A stretch of 64,000 nt of DNA from Marsupella aquatica (GCA_973895155.1 OZ316895.1:7316001-7380000); one strand, 5' to 3'. Shown: positions 48,326 through 61,443, numbered from the stretch's first letter. Made by a program: numbers and translations. Notes: generated by a model from the sequence alone, not told the origin.

Positions 48326-51300
48326 GCCACTGTAATAAGGGATCCAGCAAAAATGTCCCCATTGTTTGCTTACTTAAATGAAAATGGAAGGGATAAAATG
48401 GAAAGACTCACTCCTCCACCTAGCCCAACTTACCCATAATGTGGTGCCTTAAGAGTTTCTTCACAATGTGTTGCCTTAAGAATTTCTTTGCCTCATTGCA
48501 TTTTTTTTGAATTGCCTCACCTACATTTCCTTGTCTCTCTCTCATTTCTTTACCTTGTGTGCATCTCCTTCTCTGGCCTCAACATCTCTGCCTCACTTTC
48601 ACATCTTTGCTGTTCTTTAACACTGGCCCGATGCCGGTGTGTTGCACAAAAGATGTTGAGGTGATAAAATAATATGGTTATTGCAAATTTTTTTTTAGGA
48701 TTTAGTGTTAATGTAAGTTTGAAGAAATACTTCATAGAAATTTAGTTCTCACCTCAATAGCCTATTTCCACTTTACTATAATTAGTCCGTGGACCCCTTG
48801 TTGATCCAAGGAATGTGTGTAAATTTAATGAGTGGAAGCTTGGTTATGTAGGTTTGCAAGGAAATCTCAACCAGGCATGAGTGGTGCAGGGGTAGATTTT
48901 TTCAATCTAAACTTTCAGAAAAACTAAAACTTTGCAAGACAAGTAAAAAGGAGTACAAAAAGTATATCTGCCTTATTGGAGTGCTCAAGTGATTCACAAT
49001 TACATTATCATCATTCATTGCTTTTTGAACATTTCTTGCTGATTGCTGATAATTCACGGACTGTTTACAAGCCACTTATAGGTCACTTAAATCTCAAGAG
49101 GTACACCGGTAAATTGTAGATATCTTCTAGCTTCTACTATAGCTTGGTCTAATTATTATGTAATGTCATCTCGGTTGGTCTAATCATAACCAGTAGAGCA
49201 AGCACAAAGCACTACTAGTACTCATCACATCTGGAACTGCAAGCGGATCTGAGAGTGTGAATTTTTGTTAATGATGAAGCATATTTGAATGTATTCATCT
49301 CCATTTATGTGAAAATATGGGAACTAATACTAATACTCAACACATTTCGAAGTGCAACTGAATATGGAGGTGGCTGTACTAGAATTCAAGGCACTAGTGA
49401 AATGTTGCAAAAATGAAGTCAGCCTCTAATAGGCATGCACGGACAGTGATTAGCTTGTTGACATGGATTTGTTAAAAGGAAGTTTTCGAGAACCACCGTA
49501 TAAATCAAATATCTAACTACTATGAGTGTCAATCCGTTATCTCTTACCTTGATAGCTGGATTACAACGCATCAATGCTCTGGAAGAGAAACAACCATATG
49601 AGTCACATTTATTGCTAGTCGGTGATACAAGTATGTTCATTCTATACAACTCAACTCTCTTAAAAACTGCAAAAAACAATCGTTATAACAATAGTCTAAC
49701 AACAACAAATAGTTCAGTGAGAATCTGATAGCACAATCATGTGTTATTAATGTGACTTTAATTCAAAATAACTGTAAAGCAATCATAAAAAATTTATAAA
49801 GTAACCGAGACATCATGCTAAGACTAAATATCAACCTACTTTTGTTTGTGACATTAGCTAAATTTTTGAAAAGCTAAGAATGTCAAAATGTTTCCATCAT
49901 GTTCACTGGACACACACACCTGAGACACGAGTAAACCTGTCGGTCCAGAGCTTTTTAAATTTTGTGTTGCTCTGCTTTGATTTGATAACTGAACATTGTA
50001 GTTTTGTGCAGAGCTTTTTGAAAAGTGGAAATAAGTCTCAAATTGCAGTACATAGAAGATGCACTGCAATAAAAGGCAAGTAGGACACAGCCCAGTAGGA
50101 AACAACAAGCGATCCTCTAGACAAGTGTACCTGGGCCTGGTGCGATTGCAGCTGTCCGACTCAGAAAGTTAATGCTCTTTTGGACTCCTGTAATTACCTT
50201 GGTGGCCAAAGAATTCTATCAAAGTCTCCAAACTAATTATGTAAAACTTCCGCAACTAAGAATTGTATACTCGACAACGCTTCTTATCCATTGGTCCACA
50301 ACGAAGGCGCATTATAATTGTAGACTAAGACCGAGCCTACGCACTATAACATGTGCAGGCCCAACTAATGTGAGTACCACCATCCAAATTGAAACACATC
50401 CCATGTATTCATCTCAAAAAAGCTTCCATCTTTGACTCTTCGATCTGAACAGGATAAGCAAGAAGTGACGGGCATGACAAAGAATCAGGCACCTGATCAG
50501 ACAGCTCCGTGACATGTAGCCGCAATTTCTTATGACATCTCCCGCTCCAACCGCTTGTCACAAAATGAGACACAATGAGCTGCACGATGAGGCTGCCAAT
50601 ATTTTGAATGTACATCCTGTCTTCAAGATATCCATCATGACAAGCCCTTGTTGATCCTCCAGTGGAATTACAAGAGCAATCCGTCACAAATCCATCTGTT
50701 TGCTTGGTACAGATGACAAAATTTGTTGGCTTCAACATATCCTACTATACAACCAAACAAAATGTATAAGACAAAGAAACAATTTTGCAGAGCTCGTTCA
50801 ATTCTTTGTATCTCTTGGATGGCTGATCATCGGTTGAAAGTTTCTAAGAGACAATGGTCTTGTTCTCAAAGACTCCTCATTGCATACTCACTGATCTCAA
50901 CCTGAAGGCCATTATCAAACCACGTGATGCTAAGGGAGGAGGGTCCTTAGCTTCTTTTGTTCCGGCGATTTTGTTTGGGTGGTTACAAGAATACGGCTAC
51001 TTTTAATGTTGAACACTATTTATTTTTATAAAATGAAATTTACAAATGTAAATAAAATGATTATGGGTGAATGTTTTTAATCTTGTCCTTTGTATCAATA
51101 GGTTTGGATGAATTACTTTTAAGTATTCTTACATTATGTTTTGACGGCAAGGCGTCCCTAAAATTACACAGAAATTGACGCAAACAAGATGGAGAGGAGG
51201 TTATTCGATGCGCAAACATGGCGCATCTTGTTTCATGCAGATGTTGCTGATGTGGCGCATCGTGGAGCCTGGAAATTTGCAAGGGACTTCTCATGGGGGT

Positions 51301-51784
51301 CCGTAAATAATGTGTTTTCAACTCAAAACACTAATTTGTATTGTTCTTTTTCCATAAGTTTACTTTACTTGAATTGGGTAAGTATGTGTCCAAAAGTAGC
51401 ATGGGGTGGGGTCTACTTAGATTTTCTTGTTAGACCCACCTACCCATTATAGCCACATGTCAACTCACATTCAAATTCCAATCACCTTGATATTAGAATA
51501 GTTTTATGGATGTTAGTGTCATAGACTAGGTGTGGGTGGAAAAGCATCTGTGCCCCAAGCTAGGACTTCGTCTTTATTCATCCTTTCACTAGATCTCATG
51601 GACAGGAGTATTTAGGCTTTAAATCCAAGGGTCATAATGAGTTCCCTCCAAAAGTGCATTTTGTAAGGAGACGATAAGTAAAAAAAGGCGAGATTGTACA
51701 TTATAGTGAGTAGATGAATAGATATAGATATATAGATATTCTGCGCATATATATTTTGTGCAAATAATAATAACAGACTACTGC
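48326..51784. other. Gene-free AT-rich interval
   Basis: No feature with convincing support. A minus-strand open frame of 109 codons at 50738-50409 has a cysteine-containing, non-repetitive sequence (CSCNSTGGSTRACHDGY and on) but no recognisable domain or splice partner. Everything else appears to be decayed intergenic sequence. Confidence 0.45.
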
Positions 51785-51885
51785 AGGGCCTCAAATTTTC
51801 CCTTTTTCCTGTCTTCCCAACCATTTTGCACTATTTGTAAGTGCAAAGAGGAACAAGAAAACAATATGTAAGCTTAAAGATTTTG
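51785..51885. repeat. Hairpin-bearing dispersed repeat, copy 2 (3' part only)
   Basis: Only the right half of the family is present: CCTCAAATTTTCCCTTTTTC, then the hairpin at 51825-51847 (TTTGCACTATTTGTAAGTGC, continuing AAA), then an AACAATATGTAAGC tail that matches the other copies. Confidence 0.65.
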
Positions 51886-52893
51886 TGATTTTTCTATTTG
51901 TGATTTGCAGGGCATTAATTTGCATTATTTAGGCCTCCCTTCTTTGGAGGAGGGGATTAAAAGAGCTAAAATAGTATATCTTATGAAAGAGAATAAAATA
52001 TTTTCTTAGAGATATTGTATTCAGAATCTAATATATTGCATGGCCGAATATTTTCCATTTAACAACTTCTTCCAAGCTTTCAACCAATTGCATGCCAACA
52101 AAATTGTTGCATGGCCCTTTAATTTTTCCATCCAATTCATAAGATAATTTTCTTGTTTGTTTCAAAAACTCAACTCAAGTTTTGACTTATGTTACTGTCT
52201 TTATTTGAGATTAAAGCCCATCAAAACTTGGGCAACCCCTCCTTTTTGGGGCATGATGTCTCACAATGCCCTCTAACCTGGACATTACCATATTCTTAAT
52301 CCTTTCTAAGGATATATTTATGTACACTACTGATGGATAGGAGAATGTCCAATCTGCCTACTAATATAGCATACTCATCCTGGAACATGCTTTATTTTTT
52401 GTCTTGTAATGATCTGAAAGTAAATAAAATCTGAGAGCATAGAAGTGCTGTTATATAAGTAAAGTGTCTGCCAAAAAAAGCTAAGTGACCAAGAAAAGGT
52501 ACAGTCAAATGATGCTACTATGTGTGCAATTAACTCAGGGTACCTTATGAATGACACTCCTTTCAATAAAAACCATAAACCTAGGAAAGAAAAACATGAG
52601 GAGAACTTAAGAGACTATGCATTCATGTTCTTCAGCATAATTTCTCTCACTCGTGGTGGTGGAGCCTTTGGTTTCATCTCTAAGAAAACACATAGTGTGA
52701 AAGGGGGCTGCCAATATAAGTTCAAAACACTCTAGAATACCTAAAACTAAAGGGGTCTAAAAATTAATTAAAAATGTATGGAATACAAAGGCTGCCCCTT
52801 GATAAGGCAGATTGAAATGAAAATACATGACACAAAAATCTGAATAAGACAAAATCTGAAATGTGCATTCACCATATAGCAGCTTCAAATATA

Positions 52894-53135
52894 GTCAGTT
52901 CAAATTTTGAAGAGAGGTAGATCAGGCATGGGAAAGGGTTATCTCGTGATCTGTACCATTGGACCCTCCAATGGTTACAGTCGATTCTTCATAAGTGCAA
53001 AAGGCTAATTGTTACCGCAAGGTGTCCCGTGGGGTGTCCGGTTCTTCCCTTACCATTTGCATTTGTTTCGCACTGTCTCTAAGTGCAAGGAATGCTACAC
53101 TAAACAACAAAGTTTCATGTGAACGCAATATCATC
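52894..53135. repeat. Hairpin-bearing dispersed repeat, copy 3
   Basis: It starts GTCAGTTCAAATTTTGAAGA, carries GTGATCTGTACCATTGGACC, and has an imperfect hairpin around 53069-53089 (GCACTGTCTCTAAGTGC). The CACTAAACAACAAAG tail matches copy 1. Confidence 0.7.
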
Positions 53136-53179
53136 TATAAGGGTATAATTATGTACATTACTACTGGTTTGAATATGTT

Positions 53180-53510
53180 CAATCTGCCTGATTGTCAGTT
53201 TTAAAAAGAGGCCAGATCACACACTGGCAAGGGTTATCTAGTGATCTGTAACATTCATTGGACCAGGCGCTCCCATAGCTATAACAGGTTCGTCTTGAGT
53301 GCAAAGGCTCATTATTAGTGTGAGGTGTCCTTCCTGACCATTTTGCATTATTGTTTGCACTTTTTATAAGTGCAAAGAGGTCTCCACTAAAGTACAAATA
53401 TATAAGCACAAAACCCGCTAGCTAGGAGAGTGCATTATTGTCAGCACTTTTTATAAGTGCAAAGAGGCATCCACTAAAGGACAAATATGTAAGCACAAAA
53501 TCCTCTAGGA
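53180..53510. repeat. Hairpin-bearing dispersed repeat, copy 4 with its 3' end duplicated
   Basis: It begins AATCTGCCTGATTGTCAGTT and has a perfect hairpin at 53354-53376 (arms TTTGCACTT and AAGTGCAAA around a short loop). The last 85 bases or so, hairpin included, are then repeated at 53425-53510. Sequence similarity with the 52310-52360 region extends upstream of this start, so the true element may be larger. Confidence 0.72.
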
Positions 53511-55843
53511 GCATACATGTACACTTATGTGAACTCCTGGGTGGAACTCTTATGGATACACGCATACCATTTTTTACGGGTCCAGTTAGAGACTCTTGCA
53601 AATTTATAAATTCAGAGAAAATTCCACGTCATCCATTCATTCTTATCCGTTGGATTTTACTTATCAATGGTGGAGATTGCACAACGTGTTGTATCACTCG
53701 TGTGAGCATTCAAGACACTCGTGTGGCAACTGTGAAGAAAATGTTGGGTTCATTTGCGAGAATGATACACATTCTTTGATGCCAAATGTAAACAAACACT
53801 TGGATAGTACTTTGGGTAATAAAATAAGATAACAAGCTAGTCTTAACCATTGATGTTTGTTGATCAATGATGAGAGTTGTGTAACTGGGTTGATGCACAA
53901 TAAAGTCACTTGTGTAAAAATTGCCATGTGTGCGATAATGGAGGTACGTGCAAGAATAGTAATGTGTGTGAGAAGTATAATGCATGTCAAATCTATGCTA
54001 GTTGTCACTCAAAAGAGTAATTATTAAATATGGGCCAGTAATGTGGGTCAACTAAGTTGAAGCCAAAATCAACATGGATCTCTAAAATAAATCATTTTTG
54101 TTCTACTCAACCAAATGGACTGAACATTCTCTACGGGATAGAGTAAAGCTGGGGAATCTAGTATTAAAGTTGGAGCTCAAACTTAGCTCCAAATTGTGAG
54201 TTAAAAATATATTGATATGACAATTTATGGTAATCCAATCTCAGTTACGCTAAGCCTACTTAAGGATGTGTGCACCTTAATATCTTAACTCATAACCTTA
54301 TCAATTTCAAAGTTACAATTGGGGTCAAATAGTACACCGACCCTTGCGGATGTGTGCACCAGAATGCCTTAACTTGTAACCTTGTTAAGTTTAAAGGTAT
54401 AATTGGGGTCAAAAAGTACACCAACCTTCCGAATGTGGGCACCAAGATGCCTTAACTTGTGATCTTCTTAATTTTTAACGTAAAGACAATGTTATGTTAA
54501 GAGTAGAATCAAATGTTGATCTTGCTTTTGCTATTTCTATTGGAAAAGGAATTTCAAAAGGAAATAACTCTCAATCTAAAGTCTTCTTAAGTATGCCTTT
54601 CTTTGTAACAAAGTTCCTTAGATAGACTATCAATATTTACATCTTTTCAGTTGTCAAGATCTGAAAAAGTATTTACAAGTAAAATATGAAACTCCAATTT
54701 CCAGGTCAAACAGTTCACTAAGTTTAGATCTGAATATCATGTTGCAAATTAGAACTTTTCACTTTCTTTTATCTAGAAATAATTATCACAAATCAATGGA
54801 CTAAGGTGAAATCTTGGAATTGAACAAATATTTGAAATATTTTTATCACAAAATATATTAGCAATCACACTTCTGGACCATAAGGAGAGAAGAGAAAGAA
54901 GGCAAACCTGTATTTCAAGTGTTGTCAAAAAGTTGAGCTTGCTATTGATTATAAAATAATTCGTAAACTCTCCCAAGTTTGTCTAGCAACCAAGAGTAAA
55001 ATCTTCATCTCAAGAAAGGGTGAAGAGGGGGGCTCAACCATTGAATTGAAAGGACATTGGGCCACTTCACAACTAATAAAATCCATACAAACTGTAATTA
55101 TTAAACAAAACATGCAATGCTACAAACCTACCTGGGTCACATGATGAGAGCCATACAAAAAATACTCTGCCACTTGATGTACGCCTCCAAGCTTGAATGT
55201 CTCCTGTAAACCATACTCCCACCTAGCTTGAAGTATGCTATTAAACCTCACTATGATCACCCTAGGCACACCAAAAGAGTCATGAGTTCAACCTACAATC
55301 AGCCTCCACAACCACAAATTAGTCCATAAATATTGAACACAACATCACTAATTCTCCTATCCAACCTATTTTTGTTCAGTTTGTTAGTTATAATCTCTAC
55401 ATAATGGAGAAAGCTACATTTAATAATAAGACAAAATAACATCATAAAGTACAATTGATTACATAATCCACATCATGCAAGAAAACAAGTGTTCAAAGTC
55501 CCATGAAAGTTGGTCTATATGACCTCTCTCTCCAACACCTATGATGATTCTACACTTATGGTTTTTGTCTTTGTTTCCACTTGCCATGATCATTAGGACA
55601 TTGATGAGAATTTTGGTTTATTAGCATGTATTAACAAATTGAATCTTCAAACTATGTTGCCCAAGATAATATCATAGATATTTGCAACTAGTGATTAAAT
55701 CCAAGCCATCATTTTTCTTGTGGCATCCTTTTATTATTATAGATGAGCTTTAGATGTCATTCTTACCAAAATTAGTTTTTATGCACATGAATTTAAAATG
55801 ACAGATTTATAATGCTCCTTTCAATGCACTTTGGCAATCTAAC
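53511..55843. other. AT-rich interval without recognisable genes
   Basis: Apart from the 54264-54485 tandem repeat, only short open frames occur. None carries a domain or coherent splice signals. Confidence 0.5.
54264..54485. repeat. ~84-bp tandem repeat, three copies
   Basis: Units start at about 54264, 54349 and 54431 with GGATGTGTGCACC or a close variant. They contain CTTAACT, AACCTT, AATTGGGGTCAAA and AGTACACCRACC. The third copy is truncated. Confidence 0.88.
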
Positions 55844-56390
55844 CTACCGTCTTCCCCCGAACACAGCGCCCGGGCGCTATATTCGAATAGTGAGTCAAGG
55901 GGAGTTATATTCGATTAGTGAGCCGTGGGCGTCGTGTTTGAGTTTTGACACTTTGTTTTGGATTTTTGTAACATGTGGCGTTGTGTTTGAATATTGGCGT
56001 TGTGTTTCAAAATTAACGTTGTGTTTGAATAGTGGCATATAATTATAATGGTAAGCACATAATTATAATGTGAAACATATTTGCTTTCAGTGCGCTCATT
56101 GTCGATAACTTTTTGTTTGCTTTCACAATGTCCTCACTCGGACAACATAATGTCAACTTTGAACACTTCATTGTAACGGAAGACACTACAGCAAACCCCT
56201 CATTCAAACATAGTGCCCAAGTTCGAACACAATGTCATCCCCAAACACAATGCCAAATTCGAACACAGCGCCCGGGCGCTGTGTAAAAGTGGCGTTGTGT
56301 TCGAAGAAAACATGCTTTTTTGTATAAGGACACTAAATTTTCAACTTTCGAACACAACACCTGGGCGCTGTGTTTGGGGGAAGATGGTAG
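55844..56390. mobile_element. MITE-like element with terminal inverted repeats and a 22-bp palindrome
   Basis: The left end CTACCGTCTTCCCCCGAACA (continuing CAGCGCCCGGGCGCT) is the near-exact inverse of the right end, which finishes GCTGTGTTTGGGGGAAGATG followed by GTAG. Inside, GTTGTGTTTGAA-type motifs repeat in one orientation in the left half and inverted in the right half. ACACAGCGCCCGGGCGCTGT, continuing GT, is a perfect palindrome at 56263-56284. There is no transposase frame in 547 bases, so it would move with a helper. The same 25-base sequence (CTCCTTTCAATGCACTTT core) lies on each side, at 55815-55837 and 56418-56441. Confidence 0.8.
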
Positions 56391-56441
56391 CCTACATATA
56401 TATACATATATAGAACACTCCTTTCAATGCACTTTGACAAT

Positions 56442-59392
56442 GTGATCTAGCCCATACACAACACTCTATTGAATGCACCATCAACCCAAAAAAGAATTGG
56501 GCTGGACCCACATACTAGTTTTTGTGTAAGTTTCGTATGGTTGACAAAGATTTAGGAAGACCGTTATGCCCTGATAACAGAGTATAGTGGGCCCACACTC
56601 CAGAAAAAGAGGGCTTGAGCTCGAGTTTTGAAGAATGCATATAAAGGTCTAAGATTTGTTTATTTCACTATTTATAATAAACTGAAAGGAGAAATTTCAT
56701 AATTAAATGACCCAAATCTGGAGTGTGCATTCTTCTCCATGAATCACCTAAAATTCCTAAGAAAAAAATCTGAAAGGGCTTGAGACTTGGATATACACTC
56801 CAAGGTTTAGGGACGGCATGTGACCCGTACTTGAACATCAGATGTCAACTTCTCCAATGTGACAAGAGACAGAGGGGCGAGGAATGAGTGAAGGAACATT
56901 GTAAGAACAATCAGTGTGTTACTTATTTATTCGGGACTCCATAATAATTGACTAAATGAGAAGAACAGTAGGTAGTACTGTACGAGGGGTAGTGGGAGGC
57001 TTTACACTCTTCCATGGGAAAATGGTTAATTGTTTTTTAACAGGGAAAACCTAGTGGTTCTATTGGAGAATTTGAAGCCCCAATGGACCACAAGGTTGGT
57101 CTTTGAAACCCCTATGGACCACATTTCCTAAAATTTGAATTTAATACATGATATTCATAAATTCAAATAATTGTTAGTTTTGGGGAAATACTAGACGAGT
57201 AGGTAAGCTAGGCCTCCATCAAAGTGAAAGTTATTTTTGGCCAATTTGGTTGAGTTTTTCTTCACAAGACTTGGAGGGGTGAATTGCATTAGTTTTATTT
57301 TCACTCTATTAATATGAAATATTTGGGCTTGTGTTTTTTGAGGTCTTCTCTTACTCTAGTTGCCTTGTATGTGCAAAACCAGGAAATTATATTAATATTC
57401 ATAGTTATCTGGTCATGGACCCCAAAGTCCCATGGACCACCAAAATGTGGTCCATAGGAGCATTGTGTCCAACATGGTGGTTCATCCCGGCTTCAGTTTC
57501 TCTATTGGACTGTGAGGTTGGCAGTGCAGCCTCCATGGACAGGCAGTAATGACTTGATATGGATGAAAACAATCAAGCAACCAGAGATTTGTGTATTGAT
57601 CACTTGTATCAGATAATAAGATTGACCCCTGCTTGGCACTGCTATTCATGGAAATCTAAATCTTTGAAAACCGACAGCAATTGGCATATGCACCAGGCTT
57701 CCAGGTCATCATGTGGACAAAAATATAATGTGTGCTATTTGAGAAAGTTCACGGTTTCCAAGGCAATCCATGGGAGTTGCGCTAGTCATGAGAGCACTAT
57801 GTTCACCCTCCTGGCCCATCAGAGCTTCAGTTTTAGTTTTATTGTCCATCTACTAGGTTTCCCTTTGGTCACTTATATGCTTATCATCTTACTGAACGAA
57901 GTACTGTAGTGAGACAAAGAGAAAATCAATTGTTTCAACTAGAATCTAGATACCAGGGTAAGGTAATGAGGGGTGGATAGCTGGGGAAGTGGGTGGTGAA
58001 GTAGAAAGATGGCCAGGAGGGAGTGGGAAAGAATTACTAGCTGTATAGTACAGAGGAGGGAGGGATCAAGCAGGGATTGTTTAGTCTATGTAACCAAACT
58101 GATGGTCACTAACCCGGCCTGTGCTAAGGAACTGATGAAAAAATAGGGTATGGGACCTGTGGTCCAGCGTGAAGCGTCTAGAGTGTGACTCAAGGGCATA
58201 ATTGAAGTTTGGGTGCAGGTGGAAAATGGGTAGGGAGGGCTAGTCTCTGAAAATGACTCAGAGTCTTCATTGTCTCACCTCTATTCATGTTCAAAGCTAG
58301 AGCGGGCACTCAGGCAAGTTGATTAACTAATTATGATACCTTAGTTTGCTTCCACTGGGAGAATGTCTGGAGCGTCTACCGATTAGCGTCGTACATCTGT
58401 GGAAGATATCATTTATGGTAACCTCAGGTATCTGCTTCACCGAAAGGAAATCTAGTACTGCTGTAACAATCCTAGCTAGCTTTCTGTCAGTTGCTGCACA
58501 AATTACAACTTGGGTTGATCCTCACAGACAAGAAGTACTGTACGTGTTGTAAACTCGTTGAGATACTACAGATATTTCACTAAACTCCCCTTAACAGAAA
58601 CTGTGCATAATTATGCAGTCCATATCTGAAGCTACACTTTGGTACAGAAATAAAATAGTCTGTCGCTTATTTCAGTTCGATCATCACATTGCATGTCAGT
58701 TTCTCAACTGCAGTTAAGTGTGCAATCCTATCTCCTAGCCATTTAGCCCCTGGCTGGTCTGCACAACGAAACCTTCTTTATTAAATTGATAAAGGGACAC
58801 AAGTCATTTCGGTCGAAGAATTATCACCTCCTTGCCTACACAATTTTCCCTCACACAACCCAAGTTATTCAAGGGAACTCTACAACTTACCGTGATAACT
58901 AAGTCCACACACAACTTGACTGGCATCGGAGAGAGAGATAGTTTTAGACAATGTCACTAGCTTGACCCTGCGAGTCAGGGCAATAATTTAAATAAAACCA
59001 TATGTAACCCCGTCTATAACGCCCTGTCTGAACTGCCCATCTATGGACCCATCTGTTCCTGCTGCGTGGATATACCTTGATTGGCGAAATGTAGTCATTT
59101 GTCTCTGCGCGCATCTCTCTAAGCGCGGAAGCATTAAGGTCTACAAATCCTCGCCGATCGATCCTGTTGTAATATTCTAGAAAATGCCGTGAAGCACATC
59201 GAAGCATGGAGGTAAACACTCTACTAATGGTGTGAACTCTGAGCCGATCTGGATACAAAGAACTACTCTGGCATGAAAGTGTCTCCGCAGGAATTTATTT
59301 CCTGTCAATTCATATATGGACGAGCCGATGCACGTACGTCACCCTAGCCTCTTTCTCATCGATCTCCAGAATAGTGATCCAGAAAGCCCTGT
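56442..59392. other. Intergenic DNA, no supported gene
   Basis: A 116-codon plus-strand frame at 57559-57909 has an ATG and a hydrophobic C-terminal stretch but no recognisable family or splice context. Phrases around CATGGACC recur at 57080-57500. No RNA gene or complete mobile element was identified. Confidence 0.45.
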
Positions 59393-59656
59393 CTAGGCCC
59401 TCGATCGCGGCTCGTCTTCGTCCTCTGCGACGTTGTTGGCAAGTTTGCGCTTGGCTGCGGCCTCCTTTTCCTTCATAACAAGTCTTTTCAAATAGTAGTA
59501 TCTGGCATATCCAATGAGGATGAGGATGATGATAACAACTAGCACAGAAATGACGATCAAACTCATTGAGCTTATCTTGCCCCCGGTTTCCTCGCCAGGA
59601 GGGGCGAGAGGTGTGCTTGGACTGAGCAGCGCTCTCCGTAATCTATAACTGGCCAT
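59393..59656 (-). CDS. Candidate small single-pass membrane protein, 87 residues
   Basis: The ATG at 59656 opens an 87-codon frame. It has a Ser/Pro-rich N-terminal segment and a continuous hydrophobic stretch at about residues 31-50 (SLIVISVLVVIIILILIG). After it come an aromatic-basic border (YARYYYLKRL), a Lys/Glu/Ala-rich helix (about 60-75) and an acidic end. This ordered layout is unlike the random frames around it. I do not recognise a family. A chance open frame or one exon of a larger gene remain possible. Confidence 0.45.
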   Translation of the reverse strand: MASYRLRRALLSPSTPLAPPGEETGGKISSMSLIVISVLVVIIILILIGYARYYYLKRLVMKEKEAAAKRKLANNVAEDEDEPRSRA

Positions 59657-60689
59657 CGGATTGAATGAAGTCTAATTAAATCAAAATCAGTGAAGCTCGA
59701 TCTCCTTCAATCTCCTTGGTCCTCTATGTCACAATCATCCCACGTGGACACACTAGCTGAAGGATCTGTACATGTTCCACGGAAATATTCACAATTGAGC
59801 AACTCGAGAATTGCTCTACATACACATTCTGCAAGCTAAGATTACTCGGAAAATTTTCTCTCTCGATTATGCCCGATGGTTGCGTTGCAATGAATTGAAC
59901 TCTCCTGTTCTCTTATTCTCCACCGCAATCAAAAGTGGCCTCATGCACAAGACTAACCCTCATGCAAATGACAAGGGAACTGCTCCCTCGAAAGACATGA
60001 TTCGTCGCGCGCCTCCAGGTGATCAACAGCCTTGCGAAAGAAGTTGTGTGCTTAAAAGTGGCATGGCATGCAGTAGTGAACGCTCCTCCTACAGTCACCT
60101 GCAAATTCCGAATTGATACAACAGTCTCCGGCTCCACGATCGATGTTCATACAATCCTGGCGGAGGGTGATCAAGATATCAAGAGCTCGCATACAGATCG
60201 ACGGACCACACCTACTCCCAGACTACTGTAACTCGCCTTCAGTGTCACGGCCTCGATGCTCACTTGCTTCGATTTCTCAGTAGCTTTCTATTTAGGAACT
60301 CGGGAGACATTGATCGCAACTTGCTATGCTCCTGATGGACGAAAATCTCAAGGGAACAAACCTCCTAGCTTGCGTCTGGACCAGACTGTCTGTAGTTTTT
60401 AAAAATCTGTTTCTACAACTAAAGTGCAGTATGAGGACAAAGTGGAGTCATTTGTAGTACAACTTTTCCTTAGATACACGAATCAGGACATCATTGTGCT
60501 CGACTGGTGTTATCTATCAGAATGTTTCTAGTTTCAAAGTACTTTATTGTTCGCTCCGGGGCGGGGTTTTCTGGGAGAGAGTCAATTCGTTTGTGACGAG
60601 CTTGGAATCAAGGGAGATATTGATGCATATGATTGTATGAACTTGATGGAGTAGCTAATCTCGATCAATTCGACAGCACCTTCTCACTG
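59657..60689. other. Intergenic DNA upstream of the small membrane protein candidate
   Basis: Would contain the promoter of the minus-strand candidate if that gene is real. Only short, featureless open frames were seen. Confidence 0.4.
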
Positions 60690-61443
60690 TGGTGGAGACT
60701 GTTTGAAATCATAATCTCTTGTAATTAACATAGGACAAGTCTAGGCGTGGCAGACTAGGTCATAATTATCTAGTACCACTTTAGTATGCAATCCAAACGC
60801 AACGAGTAAACAAAATGTAGCCGTCAATGCTTTCGAGAGATTTTTCTAGTGCAAGTGTTGGATATTTTTAGTTGAATTGTCTATTTATAACGGTGCCCAA
60901 GAGGGGTTCCAAAGGGAACACAAGCAAAAATTTGGGAAGACCCAAGAGCCAGAAATCCCAGGGGTCCTCAAGGCAAAAGAACTAAAGTCAAAGAACTAAT
61001 GCCCTGGTGAACAAGGAATGAACTACTGTAGAAAGCTGGTAGAGCTCAGGATTAACCTACATAGGAGGGTTACCAAGAAGGATTTGACTAGAGGCTGTAC
61101 AACCAACTGAACATCTTGGGTCTAAATAGGATGCTGAACGCTTCAGCCCTCTGTTGAACAATTGACACCCCCTATCAAAAGAAGCTAATGATGGAGGATC
61201 AAATTGAGGGGATAAGGCCTCCTCTCTACACAAAAAACTGCACTAGCCAGGATTAAAGAAGTGGTGAAAGGTAGGGTGAAGAGACCCAACGACCTCCAAA
61301 GCTAGCGGAGGAACTTGGTGGAAGTCATCAACGTCCACAACTCATGGTTGTGGAGCCAGTTTGAAATCACAATCTCTAGTAAGCTAGGACAAGTCTACGC
61401 TATAGACTAAGTCATGATTATCTACCACTTCAATAGGCAATCC
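60690..61443. mobile_element. Possible miniature element flanked by ~100-bp direct repeats
   Basis: The sequence AGTTTGAAATCACAATCTCT (or a variant), then AGGACAAGTCTA, AGACTA, GTCAT, ATTATCTA and a closing GCAATCC, occurs at 60690-60794 and again at 61346-61443. The copies are same-strand and about 80% alike. The roughly 550 bases between have no coding capacity. This fits a degraded terminal-repeat-in-miniature retroelement, but no primer-binding site or polypurine tract was found, so a simple segmental duplication is equally possible. Confidence 0.45.

Noticed and set aside
50409-50738. 109-codon minus-strand frame with cysteines
   Set aside because: Looks better than average but matches no family I know and lacks splice or promoter context; mentioned only under its interval.
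57559-57909. 116-codon plus-strand frame
   Set aside because: No domain, odd composition, and located in decayed intergenic DNA.
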